From: Diplocloster hominis
Lineage (GTDB): Bacteria; Bacillota; Clostridia; Lachnospirales; Lachnospiraceae
Direction of reading: 5' to 3'
Assembly (NCBI RefSeq): GCF_032380655.1
Contig: NZ_JAWDIY010000012.1
Location: forward strand, 62,001 to 126,000
DNA length: 64,000 nucleotides
The notes under the pieces are model-generated. The model saw nothing but the letters and a program-made list of their open reading frames with translations, did not search any database and was not told where the DNA came from. The stretch's first letter is position 1, and every line of letters starts with the position of its first letter. Shown in pieces: positions 50,970-61,032 of the stretch. A program made the translations under genes and the position numbers.

Positions 50970-53317
50970 TTCAAAGTATGGACAGACTGGCAGAATGTAT
51001 AAAACGCCATTGGTGGTTATATGTGTTGTGCCTGGGTGTGATGATCTGGGGAATATTCAGCTGGAACTCAAGTTCCAGCTTTTATGAACGAGCATTTCAA
51101 AAAGAAGCGCTGACGATATCCGCAGCGACAGAACAATGCTATGTAGTCTCACCGGATCTGTATCTGGAACCGGGAGAATACGTAGCATTTTTGACATTAT
51201 CCGCCGGCCATGGTGACATTGCATTTACGGTATGTGACACTTACGGAGTGTCTGAGGATAATAAAACAGGGATTTCCCTGGGAGATATGGAGTTGGAAAC
51301 AGGTGAGGATGCCGGAAGTATTTCATTTACTGTAGAGCAGGAAATGAAACATGTACATATGGAGCTGACCTGTTCGGAGGAGGATGCAGAGCTGATTGCC
51401 GGAATGGAGGTCCGGTCTGCACATCCCATTTATCATGATTCTCTGGTTAGTATCCTTCTGGCCCTGCTGGTTATGGTGGGCTTACCGGTGTATAGCCTGT
51501 GCTCAGGCGGAAAATGGGATGCGGCGGAGAAAAAGAAGCGGCTGGTGATCGGCGGGGTGCTGCTGACGGCAGCTATGATCGCCAGTTTACCCATGTTAAA
51601 TCAAACTACCTATTGGGGGCACGATATCTGGTTTCATCTGAGCAGGATAGACGGTATTGCTCAGGGGCTTCTGGACGGACAATTCCCGGTTCGGATGCAT
51701 CCCAACGGAAACCATGGTTTCGGATACGCGACCTCGGTTTTTTACCCGGAGGCTTTTTTGTATATACCCGCTGTATTGAGGATAATGGGTGTGTCTACCT
51801 ATATGGCCTATAAAACGCTGCTGGTGGGCATAAATCTGGCGGCGGCGGTGATTTCCTATCACAGCTTCTCTAAACTGCTGAAATCACAGAAAATCGGCCT
51901 TCTGGCAGCGGTTCTGTATACCCTGTCTCTGTACCGGCTCATTAACCTGTATACGAGGGCCGCTGTGGGGGAAAGCCTGGCCATGGTATTTTTCCCGCTG
52001 CTGATGTGGGCCATCTATGAGATCGTCAGGGGAAATGAGAAAAAATGGCTGTGGACGGTGGCGGCGTACAGCTGCATCATCCAATCCCATGTCATTTCCA
52101 TTGTTTTGGCGGCTATCTGTATTTTGATATTTCTGCTATGCAATCCCGCGTTTTTCCGGGATAAAAATAGGCTGATTGCTATGGGGAAAGCAGCGGGAAC
52201 GACTCTTTTGCTGAACCTATGGTTTTTTGTGCCGCTTTTGGCTCACGTCGGATATCCGTATTACTCCATGGAGATGAATTACAGGATGCGGGATGGCAGT
52301 CTGTATTTGAACCAGCTGCTGGCGGTTACAGGATTCCAGCCGCAGGCTCTGAGCGCTGATCTTGGGGTAGTTACCGGGGAGATGCCGTATGCGATTGGGT
52401 TCGGGCTGCTGGTGGGGGCGGCGCTGTTTCTCGGTTGGTATTTATTTGATAATATACGCAAAAATAACAGGGAGAGCTTGCACAGAAAGATTGGGCTTTT
52501 CTGTTTCTGGATGTCGGTTTGCGCTGCAGTGATGACTCTTTATCCATTCCCATGGGATTTGGTACAGAGCATACCCGGGGTAGGTAAAGTACTCGGGTCT
52601 TTTCAGTATCCATGGAGATTTCTCTCTGTGCCGGCTCTGTTTTTGTCGGTGACGGCAGCGTTGGGATTCTCTTATGTCTGCGTGAAGGCGGAGACTCGGC
52701 GGATTATGGTCACGGGCGGTATGATAACTGCTGGGTTCTGCGCTTTGATCTATTTGAATATTTTTTGCGAGAACTCTGAATATTTCCTGAACCGGAACGA
52801 AATGCCGATGGATAAATATGATTATATGTATACCATGGCAGATGGGAACTGGGGGGCTTTTCAGCAGAGGAATAATCAGCTGGAGGCGAGCCGGCCGGGG
52901 ACGGTGTTCTCGGAGTTTGAGCGTGGATATGGGCATGTTTCGTTTCATTATGTGATGGAAGGGCGTACGGAAGAGGATTATATTGAGATTCCGCTGATAT
53001 TTGATCCGGATTACCGAATTATATATAGCGATGGGAATAATGATAGGGGTGGGAATTATTCCAGTACTGGCAACAGTTATAAAAACGCTGATAAGGAGAC
53101 AAAACTGGAAGGCGGGTGGAGCAGTAACAGTCTGCTGTCAGTGAATCCGCCGGAGGATGAAGGGGTAATCACGGTGGATTACCAGGTACCCTGGTATGAC
53201 CGGGCGGGTGATTTGGTATCGCTGGTGACTTTGCTTGGACTGCTGAGTGGTGTTATTTGGAACAGAAAAAGCTGCCGTGTAAAGGAAAGGCAGAGAAGGG
53301 AGGATCAGAATGGCTGA
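50966..53317 (+). CDS. Large GT-C-like membrane protein (PTPS-related membrane family suspected)
   Basis: 783 residues from a GTG overlapping the previous stop; ATG 50978 is an alternative start. One N-terminal helix (about 16-32) and a beta-rich external domain (about 40-150) precede about 12 membrane helices. The loop 'TTYWGHDIWFHLSRIDGIA' (near 213-231) with Asp and His matches the catalytic first loop of the membrane family annotated as 6-pyruvoyl-tetrahydropterin-synthase-related, a GT-C-like group. A soluble C-terminal domain (from about 610) follows. It probably transfers the sugar loaded by the upstream GT2. The glf start overlaps its end. Confidence 0.72.
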   Translation: MIQSMDRLAECIKRHWWLYVLCLGVMIWGIFSWNSSSSFYERAFQKEALTISAATEQCYVVSPDLYLEPGEYVAFLTLSAGHGDIAFTVCDTYGVSEDNKTGISLGDMELETGEDAGSISFTVEQEMKHVHMELTCSEEDAELIAGMEVRSAHPIYHDSLVSILLALLVMVGLPVYSLCSGGKWDAAEKKKRLVIGGVLLTAAMIASLPMLNQTTYWGHDIWFHLSRIDGIAQGLLDGQFPVRMHPNGNHGFGYATSVFYPEAFLYIPAVLRIMGVSTYMAYKTLLVGINLAAAVISYHSFSKLLKSQKIGLLAAVLYTLSLYRLINLYTRAAVGESLAMVFFPLLMWAIYEIVRGNEKKWLWTVAAYSCIIQSHVISIVLAAICILIFLLCNPAFFRDKNRLIAMGKAAGTTLLLNLWFFVPLLAHVGYPYYSMEMNYRMRDGSLYLNQLLAVTGFQPQALSADLGVVTGEMPYAIGFGLLVGAALFLGWYLFDNIRKNNRESLHRKIGLFCFWMSVCAAVMTLYPFPWDLVQSIPGVGKVLGSFQYPWRFLSVPALFLSVTAALGFSYVCVKAETRRIMVTGGMITAGFCALIYLNIFCENSEYFLNRNEMPMDKYDYMYTMADGNWGAFQQRNNQLEASRPGTVFSEFERGYGHVSFHYVMEGRTEEDYIEIPLIFDPDYRIIYSDGNNDRGGNYSSTGNSYKNADKETKLEGGWSSNSLLSVNPPEDEGVITVDYQVPWYDRAGDLVSLVTLLGLLSGVIWNRKSCRVKERQRREDQNG

Positions 53318-54419
53318 GTTTGATTATTTGATCGCAGGGGCGGGATTATATGGCTCTGTTTTCGCGCATGAGATGAAAAAACGCGGAAGAAAGTGCCTCA
53401 TTCTGGAGAGCAGAGACCATGTCGGAGGAAATATTTATACGGAAGATGTTGAAGGAATACAGGTCCACCGGTATGGGGCTCATATTTTTCATACAAGTGA
53501 TCCGGCCGTATGGAACTATGTCAACCAATTTGCGGATTTTAACCGGTATACTAACTCACCAGTTGCGAGATATAAGGATGAATTGTATAACCTGCCATTT
53601 AACATGAATACGTTTCACCAGTTATGGGGAGTAACCACGCCGGCTGAGGCAAGAGATATAATCGAGCGTCAGAAAAAGGATTGCGGAATTACGGATCCGA
53701 AGAACCTGGAAGAACAGGCGCTGATGCTGGTGGGACGGGATATTTATGAAAGGCTGGTAAAAGGTTATACGGAAAAGCAGTGGGGCAGGCGGGCCAGTGA
53801 GCTTCCGGCTTTTATTATTAAGAGGCTGCCCGTTCGGTTTATCTTTGATAATAATTATTTTAATGACTGTTATCAGGGGATACCGATCGGCGGTTATACA
53901 AAAATGATAGAAAAAATGCTGGATGGCGTCGAGGTGAAACTAAATACCGACTATCTGGCAGATAAAGAAGTCTGGGATGTGATGGCAGACAATATTTTGT
54001 TTACCGGCGGAATCGATGCTTACTTCGGGTACTGCTATGGACCATTGGAATACCGGAGCCTCAGGTTTGAGAGTCAGCTGCTGGATATGGAGAATTACCA
54101 GGGGAATGCGGTAGTGAACTATACTGAGTATGAGGTGCCGTATACCAGAATCATCGAGCATAAACATTTTGAGTTCGGTACGCAGGAGAAAACGGTGATT
54201 ACACGGGAGTATCCGATGGAATGGCAGTGCGGGATGGATGCGTACTATCCGGTGAATAATGAGAAGAACGATGCGCTTTATGAGATGTACAGGGCGCTTG
54301 GGGAGAAAGAGAAGAAGGTTGTGTTTGGCGGTAGACTTGGTATGTATCGCTATCTTGATATGGATAAAGTGGTGAAAGCCGCGTTGCAGGCCGTAGAGCG
54401 GACTGTGGTACAATCGTAG
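53310..54419 (+). CDS. glf: UDP-galactopyranose mutase
   Basis: 369 residues of the flavin-dependent mutase that converts UDP-galactopyranose to UDP-galactofuranose. The FAD motif GAGLYGSVFAHEM (10-22) is present, with 'RDHVGGNIYTED', 'HRYGAHIFHTSDPAVW' (near 56) and 'YEVPYTRIIEHKHF' (near 275). It implies galactofuranose in the glycan; a candidate Gal-f transferase cannot be singled out among the GT2 genes. It overlaps the preceding gene by eight bases and ends the plus-strand operon at a hairpin terminator. Confidence 0.95.
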   Translation: MAEFDYLIAGAGLYGSVFAHEMKKRGRKCLILESRDHVGGNIYTEDVEGIQVHRYGAHIFHTSDPAVWNYVNQFADFNRYTNSPVARYKDELYNLPFNMNTFHQLWGVTTPAEARDIIERQKKDCGITDPKNLEEQALMLVGRDIYERLVKGYTEKQWGRRASELPAFIIKRLPVRFIFDNNYFNDCYQGIPIGGYTKMIEKMLDGVEVKLNTDYLADKEVWDVMADNILFTGGIDAYFGYCYGPLEYRSLRFESQLLDMENYQGNAVVNYTEYEVPYTRIIEHKHFEFGTQEKTVITREYPMEWQCGMDAYYPVNNEKNDALYEMYRALGEKEKKVVFGGRLGMYRYLDMDKVVKAALQAVERTVVQS

Positions 54420-54455
54420 AAACGTTGAGAATAGGATAACGAAAGTAAATAAATG

Positions 54456-54510
54456 AACAAGCACAGGATCATTGCAAAATGTATATTGCTAATCCTGTGC
54501 TTGTTTCATT
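54456..54510. terminator. Bidirectional hairpin terminator
   Basis: AACAAGCACAGGAT (54456-54469) pairs perfectly with 54492-54505, with T-rich sequence on both sides. It lies between the convergent glf gene and the GT-C gene ending at 54533. Confidence 0.8.
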
Positions 54511-54532
54511 GCTTATAAAATCTCAAAGAGCA

Positions 54533-55924
54533 TCAATTCATAGCCAGGCAGGCTGTCCGATAACTCCAAAACCCTACAAAACTGATACCAAGAACAATTA
54601 TACAGATTATAACTTTTATGACCAGATTTGCCATCTTGTTCTTTACAAAACGATCGAGGAGCGCGGTGATACCATAAACAGTAAAATACATGAGCGGTAT
54701 CAACATCGGCATACTATACCGTCCCTGGGGCTGGTAGTCGATCGCGTACGAGGCATACAGATTCAGGATATTCGGAATGATAAGCGCAAGGATCATGAAC
54801 CAATTGAAAAATCCTTTTTCCTGCCATTTTCCATCTTTGCGAAGGGCTAACAGTTTGGGTATTTCGATGATACAGCCTAAAATGCCAACCGCAAAGATAA
54901 TCTTATAAATGGTATAGCAAATCGCAGGAAGTAAAACGGCCATCTCTTTAAAGATACCAATGAAACTCTTAAACGTATCAGAATGCCATTTCCACTCCCA
55001 GAACAGCATTTTCAAGGCTTCGGATGCTGAGACGCCGGACATCTTAATCGTCCAGTGTTTGGACGGCTTGAAAGCATCCTGGGCGTGCAGCTCGCCGCAG
55101 ATATCCCTGGCAGTTAATCCAAGAAAATCACCTTGATAAAGTATCGCATTTCTGATAAACCACCAGCCGGCCAACAGCAGGAAAACGGCCAACACAACAA
55201 GGCCTTTTAGGATCATGCTCTTGAAATCCCATTTTTTGTCCTGGCAAAGGAGGATCGTCAGACAGAACAGGAAAAAGCTGCACAGGAGGAAGCCATAGGC
55301 GGTCACATAGGAGAGGGCGCATAGAGATAACCCAACGCCAAGCCAGATACAGCTTTTGATATCCCATTTTCTCTCCAGTCCGATGATCCAGCTGTAGATG
55401 ATCACAGCGGTACTGAATATAGCCATGCTTTCGCAGTTCATATAAGAATTCAGGTACACCATCTGAGGCAGGAAAGTGACGAGAAAAATAAAAATCCAAC
55501 CGTTCGCTTTCGCTGGGAGAAGCTTCCTGGCAATTTTAATAGTGAACCACACGGTACCTGCTCCGAAAAATACACTTGCCAGCCGTCCGACAAAAATCAG
55601 GATGTGCAAGTCCTCGGTAAACAGTTTAGCTACCCGGATAAACAGCGCGCTAAAAATATGGGGAATATAGGGCTGAAAAGCATAGCTGAATCCCCAGATC
55701 GGATTAATGATGGAAGGGTCGTCACCTCTGGGCAGGGACCAATGTTCCACCAGATAGTTTACAATGTCATAGCGCATCAGTTCATCGGGACCATCCATAT
55801 AGGAGGACTGCCAGGCCCACAGCAAAAAGAATACCGCCGCAAGGCCGACGAAAACCAAATCAATCACCAGCTGCCTATTTTGTGCATTGCCGGCAGTCAT
55901 ATCCCGGGTTTGAATCTTAGTCAT
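54533..55924 (-). CDS. Polytopic membrane protein, GT-C-like (DUF2142/GT39-type loop)
   Basis: 463 residues with about 11 membrane helices. The first external loop carries 'SSYMDGPDELMRYDIVNYLV' (near 40-59), whose Asp/Glu/Arg pattern resembles the first loop of DUF2142 and related lipid-sugar transferases. No exact family can be fixed. It follows fkp on the same strand with an eight-base overlap, so the fucose-salvage enzyme and this transferase are one transcript. A role in transferring a lipid-linked sugar outside the cell is inferred. Confidence 0.7.
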   Translation of the reverse strand: MTKIQTRDMTAGNAQNRQLVIDLVFVGLAAVFFLLWAWQSSYMDGPDELMRYDIVNYLVEHWSLPRGDDPSIINPIWGFSYAFQPYIPHIFSALFIRVAKLFTEDLHILIFVGRLASVFFGAGTVWFTIKIARKLLPAKANGWIFIFLVTFLPQMVYLNSYMNCESMAIFSTAVIIYSWIIGLERKWDIKSCIWLGVGLSLCALSYVTAYGFLLCSFFLFCLTILLCQDKKWDFKSMILKGLVVLAVFLLLAGWWFIRNAILYQGDFLGLTARDICGELHAQDAFKPSKHWTIKMSGVSASEALKMLFWEWKWHSDTFKSFIGIFKEMAVLLPAICYTIYKIIFAVGILGCIIEIPKLLALRKDGKWQEKGFFNWFMILALIIPNILNLYASYAIDYQPQGRYSMPMLIPLMYFTVYGITALLDRFVKNKMANLVIKVIICIIVLGISFVGFWSYRTACLAMN

Positions 55925-58900
55925 ACAATACCTCGCAATCCCAAACGTCTACACCGCTGTCCTGGAAGACACCTCGTAGCCGTTCTCTTAATTGTTCGTG
56001 GGTAACTCCCTTTTTCATGATTACCTGTATAAAGCCGCCTCCGCCGGCCCCGGCGATGAAGCGGGCGTCGATCAAATCTTCGCAGGATAAGAATATCTGA
56101 TCGATACAGGTGTTCGTGGAACCGTGGTCCAGCTGTTTGGAGAGTTCCCAATGTTGATTAATCAGTTGTGCAAAGCCATCCACATTATCACGTTCCAGTT
56201 CGAATTTCATCAGGGCTGCCAATCGCTGAATATCGTGAAGGGCATGGATAGACTCCGGACGGGAGCCGATATAACCGCCGACCACATCTCTGAGAAGATT
56301 CCGGGCCAGCCTGCGCTGTCCGGTGTAGATCAGAGCAAACCGGTCGTTTATCTCTCTCTTCGTCTGTTCGGAGAGATGGACCTGTTCTACCTGGATCTTC
56401 TGCAGAATTCCGGGCGTAGTGGTGCAGTATTTGACGCCCGGAGTGAGTCCGCCGACCTGATCCTGCCAGCCGCCGCCGGTACTCATCACCTGCTCCATAC
56501 ACAGGACAATATCATATAATTCATTATCCGACAAGTCCTGTCCCAAAAATTCAAAGATCCCTTTTACGCAGGCACCGGACAATATGCTGCTGGTACCCAG
56601 GCCGGAGCCCTTGGGTACGCCAATGACCTGGGTAGACAAGTAAATGCCGCCGCCCAGTTTCTTCAAATGTTCGCTGAGATTACAGGGGCCTTCCAGAGGA
56701 ATCACGCCGCAGGCGATCAGTGCGGCCTTATGAAGGGCAAACGGGTCAAAGGGATCGTGGCAGTTCTGGATATCTGCTGCGTCCTCGACGGTACCAAACA
56801 CGCCGATGTCCTGGCTCTCGAACTCCACATGGAATTCCGGGAGGCGTTTTAATGTGATCTGGATCGGCAGACTCCCGCGCAGCTTCAGCGCAGCGTTCAG
56901 GACGACACCACCGCATTCATTGCAGTGCGGAGGTGTATCTGACCATCCGCCGCCCCAGTTGACACGGACAGGAAGGCTCACATCTACGCGGTCTTTGCAG
57001 ATGCGGTAGGAATCGCTGTTTTTAATGTTAGCGATTACACTGTTATAGATTTCCTGCTGTATGGTCTCAAAACAGAGGCTTTCCACTTTATCGTAGGAGT
57101 ATTCACCGATGGTCAGGGAATGTTCCTTCATGAAGCGGGAGACTGCGTAGTAAATTCTTATTTTGGTAGAGAATGAAGCCGCTTTTGCCTTTTCTAAAAG
57201 TAAATCAAACTGGTGGTGGCGGATGCCGGAGATGCCGAAAACGTTTAGGGCATCTTTATAATAGACTCCGGATTCCAATTTGTGAATGAACTTATCCACC
57301 AGAATCCGGGTTTTTAGTTCCTGAGTCCAGGGGATGACGGATTTGACGTCTGCTTCGTTGAAGCTGGAATACAGGCTCATTCGGGGGGCTGCTTTCCAAG
57401 CTGCTATCTCGGCGGCGGATGGTGCTGCATAACTGGCAGATCCAATTGAACGGGTCATGTTATAGAGAATGAGGGCATAATGAACAGCCTGTTCCATGGC
57501 GTCACAGACAGGGTACAGGTCGGCGAACCATAGATAGGAAGGCTGATCCGGCCAGAGATCCGTTTTAGACAACTGGTAGCGGTCCATGAATTTACGGATG
57601 GGCTCTCCAAGGAATAACGTATCCTGAGCTAAAGTTCCCTTTGGATTGTCGCAGACACCGTAGATGCGAACGATGTATTTACCGCTTTTTAAGCGAAGTC
57701 CGTGAAGTACGACGTCATCGGGTACGGAACTGTCCTGTAAAGTGAGATTGGATATAACCGAGCCGTTTCCAATATTGGAAGAACCCAGGATGTTACTATT
57801 TTCAATATAGGAGTTGACACCAACACTGGAAGCGTCCTCGATAAGGCTGTTGTGGGAGGCAAAAGGTACCGTGTCGGGTACATTCGTGATCACACAGCGC
57901 TTCCAGTCCAGGAATTCATAGTCTGTGATATCTGTGGTAACCAGGGAGAGGAGTTCAGCTGTGGTCCCGAAGTGTATGAATTCGGCCGGAGAAAGACAGA
58001 GAAGTTTCATATTGAAATCGTGGAGCACTTCCCATAGTTTTGTTCGGCAATCGTGGAGTTCAGGACAAAATTCACCCTCAGGTGCTTCCTGGTAATACTG
58101 TTCTAGTGTGGATTTGCGGGCCAGGGGATATAGAAAATCACCATAGAAACTGATACGTGATTTCTCATTGACAAATTCGTTGAATTTGGCCTGATCCGGC
58201 TGATTATTGGTACTGATCAGGGAGTAGAGCGCGTTTAACAGGGAGCTGTCCATAATGACGGCGCCGGTGTCAAGGTCTACGTGATCGTGGTCGTTAACGG
58301 CTCCCAGAGCGCGGAGCTGTTCGATGGATTGTTTGTGGAGAAAGCGATCTACGTGGTCATGACCGTCATTTAAGAAGACCCCGTGATCCTTGCCGGTGTT
58401 TACATGTTCTTTGATGGAAATGGCTGCCGCGCCGTGGTACTGGAAATCCAGCTGAAGCGGATTGAACAGCAAAAGAACATCGCCGGATAGAATGAGCATG
58501 CCTTCCTTGATGCGGGAAGGAATGCCGGACATGGCGATGATGAATTCATCAAATAAGGTGGACGGATAGCCGTTGGGCAGTTCCCTGGGAACCGGGGAGA
58601 AGAGCTTGCCGCAGGCGGAGTACTGGGGGACGCGCTTGCTGTCGCCGCCGGAGTGGATGACCAGGATACGCTTGTTGGCGAAATGGTTAGAGGAGGCGGT
58701 TGAGGATTCGGGGGATTGGGCGTCTGTGTCTATGGTCACTGCGTTTTTTTGAATGTCTTGTTCCGCGATGTAACGTAAGACGTTAAAGGTGGCACCACCG
58801 GAGCCGACCCGCTTGCCGTCGGGGTCGGGGAGGACGACGTATTTGGTCGTCGCGGGGAGAAGGTGGTGCTTGAGGCGGAAGCTGATCTGGGACTGGTAGG

Positions 58901-59054
58901 CTTCGGCCTGGTCTGCATTTGAGGCGGTCAGGATGATGTAGTCCCAGCGGATGTAGCTCTCGTTTTGGATGCTTTTTTCGTAGTCTTCCCAGGAGTCTAG
59001 GTAGCTTTGACGGAGGAAGAGGTGTTTTATTTTTTTGTATTCGGGTGTTTGCAT
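55917..59054 (-). CDS. fkp: Bifunctional L-fucokinase / GDP-L-fucose pyrophosphorylase (Fkp)
   Basis: A 1045-residue two-domain enzyme. The N-terminal pyrophosphorylase domain has LPDPDGKRVGSGGATFNVL (about 73-91) and 'LVIHSGGDSKRVPQ' (near 130). A middle left-handed helix region follows (about 440-500). The C-terminal GHMP kinase domain has 'RVNWGGGWSDTPPH' (near 700), PKGSGLGTSSI (near 825) and 'AGAGGGGFIQV' near the end. It phosphorylates free L-fucose and joins it to GTP, giving GDP-fucose by salvage, as known from Bacteroides. The start follows GTGAGG. The window's GT10 and GT11 genes are natural users. Confidence 0.95.
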   Translation of the reverse strand: MQTPEYKKIKHLFLRQSYLDSWEDYEKSIQNESYIRWDYIILTASNADQAEAYQSQISFRLKHHLLPATTKYVVLPDPDGKRVGSGGATFNVLRYIAEQDIQKNAVTIDTDAQSPESSTASSNHFANKRILVIHSGGDSKRVPQYSACGKLFSPVPRELPNGYPSTLFDEFIIAMSGIPSRIKEGMLILSGDVLLLFNPLQLDFQYHGAAAISIKEHVNTGKDHGVFLNDGHDHVDRFLHKQSIEQLRALGAVNDHDHVDLDTGAVIMDSSLLNALYSLISTNNQPDQAKFNEFVNEKSRISFYGDFLYPLARKSTLEQYYQEAPEGEFCPELHDCRTKLWEVLHDFNMKLLCLSPAEFIHFGTTAELLSLVTTDITDYEFLDWKRCVITNVPDTVPFASHNSLIEDASSVGVNSYIENSNILGSSNIGNGSVISNLTLQDSSVPDDVVLHGLRLKSGKYIVRIYGVCDNPKGTLAQDTLFLGEPIRKFMDRYQLSKTDLWPDQPSYLWFADLYPVCDAMEQAVHYALILYNMTRSIGSASYAAPSAAEIAAWKAAPRMSLYSSFNEADVKSVIPWTQELKTRILVDKFIHKLESGVYYKDALNVFGISGIRHHQFDLLLEKAKAASFSTKIRIYYAVSRFMKEHSLTIGEYSYDKVESLCFETIQQEIYNSVIANIKNSDSYRICKDRVDVSLPVRVNWGGGWSDTPPHCNECGGVVLNAALKLRGSLPIQITLKRLPEFHVEFESQDIGVFGTVEDAADIQNCHDPFDPFALHKAALIACGVIPLEGPCNLSEHLKKLGGGIYLSTQVIGVPKGSGLGTSSILSGACVKGIFEFLGQDLSDNELYDIVLCMEQVMSTGGGWQDQVGGLTPGVKYCTTTPGILQKIQVEQVHLSEQTKREINDRFALIYTGQRRLARNLLRDVVGGYIGSRPESIHALHDIQRLAALMKFELERDNVDGFAQLINQHWELSKQLDHGSTNTCIDQIFLSCEDLIDARFIAGAGGGGFIQVIMKKGVTHEQLRERLRGVFQDSGVDVWDCEVLYD

Positions 59055-59574
59055 TTGGGTATCCTCACTATTTTGGAATAATTTTGGCTGCTATTACTTT
59101 AAATAGCTGATTTTATATGATTGGTTAACAGCCTTCTTATTAAGTATAATAACATACCTTTGAATATTTTCAAAGATTGCAGTGATTTTTTATCTCTTTA
59201 TGGTCTTTATACTGGTATATAAATTGAGAGTTCTTCAAAACCGTTTATATTATTCTATAACTACTAATTGTTCTATGTTCTGTCGTAATATTGCTTCTTT
59301 ATCTATCTTAAAGTTATTAATTTATAAATAGTTATAGCGGAGAGAAGGGGTTTGATTGGGAAAAGACAAAAAAATTGATGATATCTACAGTATGTAGTAA
59401 AAACATTTCGCAAAAACATTTCAAGAAAAATTAGTGAATATATTAATCAAATGAGTTATAATCTTGATTATAGATGAAATTGCAATCTTTTATAATTATA
59501 GTTACATCAAGAGTAACAAAGTATAAGCAGAATATTATATTAATATGTGATAAATAATATATAAGTGTTATTGA
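59055..59574. other. AT-rich intergenic region at a composition boundary
   Basis: About 520 bases without a supported gene. From here on the sequence is markedly richer in A and T than the genes to the left. No transposase, integrase, tRNA or clear target duplication was found; the stretch may be a junction left by transfer. Confidence 0.6.
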
Positions 59575-59603
59575 TTGACAAAAGTTATTGCTTTTGTTAA
59601 ACT
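59575..59603 (+). promoter_or_regulatory. Promoter of the AT-rich polysaccharide operon, with spacer palindrome
   Basis: TTGACA (59575-59580), 17-base spacer, TAAACT (59598-59603). ACAAAAG and CTTTTGT form a near-palindrome inside the promoter, a possible operator. A second TATAAT lies at 59621-59626 without a good -35. Confidence 0.55.
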
Positions 59604-59652
59604 TACACCGTCAGTTACTACTTATAATTAGAGTTATAATGAGGTAGAAGAT

Positions 59653-61014
59653 GTGAAAAGCCGTGAACAGTTTAAAAGGATAATTATGACAGTGGCAGCT
59701 TTGGTGATATTAACACTCCAGACTGCCCTGTTTTGGTATATATGGTATAAACATTTTAGTGATTCAATACCATTACCTTTTTGGCGCAGAGGTAACTGGG
59801 TAGTTGTTGGTTTGTATGCAATAATACTTATATTCTTTTCTAAAGTATATGGAGCTTTGAAAATAGGATATCTCAGGATTGCAGAAGTTATTTATTCACA
59901 AATTTTATCGGTTTTATGTGTAAATGCTATAACTTATATACAGATTTGTTTAATAAATAGATGGTTTGTGAATCCACTGCCTTTATTTTATATGAGTATT
60001 GGGGATATTATCCTTATTATAATTTGGGCGTTTCTTTCCAAACGGATCTACATGAAATTATTTCCTGCTCGAAATATGCTGATAGTGTATGGAAATTATA
60101 ATATAAATGAATTAGTAAGAAAAATGAATTCCAGAAATGATAAATATAATATAACGAAGTCGATAGCTATTAATGCAGGGATTGATAAGATAATAGATTT
60201 AATTAAGGCTTATGATGCGATAGTATTATGTGATATACCGTCTAAGGAACGTAATTTGATTTTAAAATATTGTTTTGAAGAATCTATACGTGCATATATA
60301 ACGCCCAAGATATCGGATATTATTTTAACAGGAACGGAAAAAATACATTTATTTGACACACCACTTTTGCTATCGAGAAATCAAGGACTCAGTATCGAAC
60401 AAAAAATTCTAAAGAGGATATTTGATATAATTTTATCAATCATAATGCTAATAATAACTATGCCTGTTATGCTTATTATCTCAGTTGCAATCAAGTGTTA
60501 TGATGGTGGTCCTGTTTTTTATAGGCAAAAACGATATACGATAGATAAAAAGGTATTTAGTATTTATAAATTTAGAAGTATGACTGTCGATTCAGAACGA
60601 GACGGAGCTAGACTTGCTAGAAAGAATGATGATAGAATTACGCCAATTGGTAAAATATTAAGAAATATACATTTTGATGAATTACCTCAGCTTATCAATG
60701 TTTTATTGGGAGAAATGTCAATGGTAGGCCCTAGACCTGAAAGACCTGAGATCAATGCTTTATACGAGAATAGTATGCCAGAGTTTAATATGAGATTAAA
60801 AGTAAAAGCAGGACTTACTGGTTATGCCCAAGTATATGGAAAATATAATACAGTCCCTTATGATAAATTAAAATTAGATTTATTTTATATTGAAAACTAT
60901 TCATTTTGGTTAGATTTAAAACTCATACTAATGACATTTAAAATTTTATTTCAAAAAGAAAATACTGAGGGCATTGATGATAATCAGATAACTGCTGAAA
61001 AGTTAAGGAAGTAG
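59653..61014 (+). CDS. Polyprenyl glycosylphosphotransferase (initiating sugar transferase)
   Basis: 453 residues from a GTG start with GAGGTAG upstream; the nearby ATG is out of frame. Four N-terminal membrane helices (about 10-130) and a central CoA-binding-like domain precede a further helix (about 259-281). The bacterial sugar transferase domain then shows VFYRQKRYTIDKKVFSIYKF (near 292), 'FDELPQLINVLLGEMSMVG' and PRPERPE. It transfers a sugar-1-phosphate (often galactose or glucose) from UDP-sugar to undecaprenyl phosphate, starting the repeat unit. It is the first gene of the AT-rich operon. Confidence 0.94.
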   Translation: MKSREQFKRIIMTVAALVILTLQTALFWYIWYKHFSDSIPLPFWRRGNWVVVGLYAIILIFFSKVYGALKIGYLRIAEVIYSQILSVLCVNAITYIQICLINRWFVNPLPLFYMSIGDIILIIIWAFLSKRIYMKLFPARNMLIVYGNYNINELVRKMNSRNDKYNITKSIAINAGIDKIIDLIKAYDAIVLCDIPSKERNLILKYCFEESIRAYITPKISDIILTGTEKIHLFDTPLLLSRNQGLSIEQKILKRIFDIILSIIMLIITMPVMLIISVAIKCYDGGPVFYRQKRYTIDKKVFSIYKFRSMTVDSERDGARLARKNDDRITPIGKILRNIHFDELPQLINVLLGEMSMVGPRPERPEINALYENSMPEFNMRLKVKAGLTGYAQVYGKYNTVPYDKLKLDLFYIENYSFWLDLKLILMTFKILFQKENTEGIDDNQITAEKLRK

Positions 61015-61032
61015 TTTTTTATGGAGGTATAA

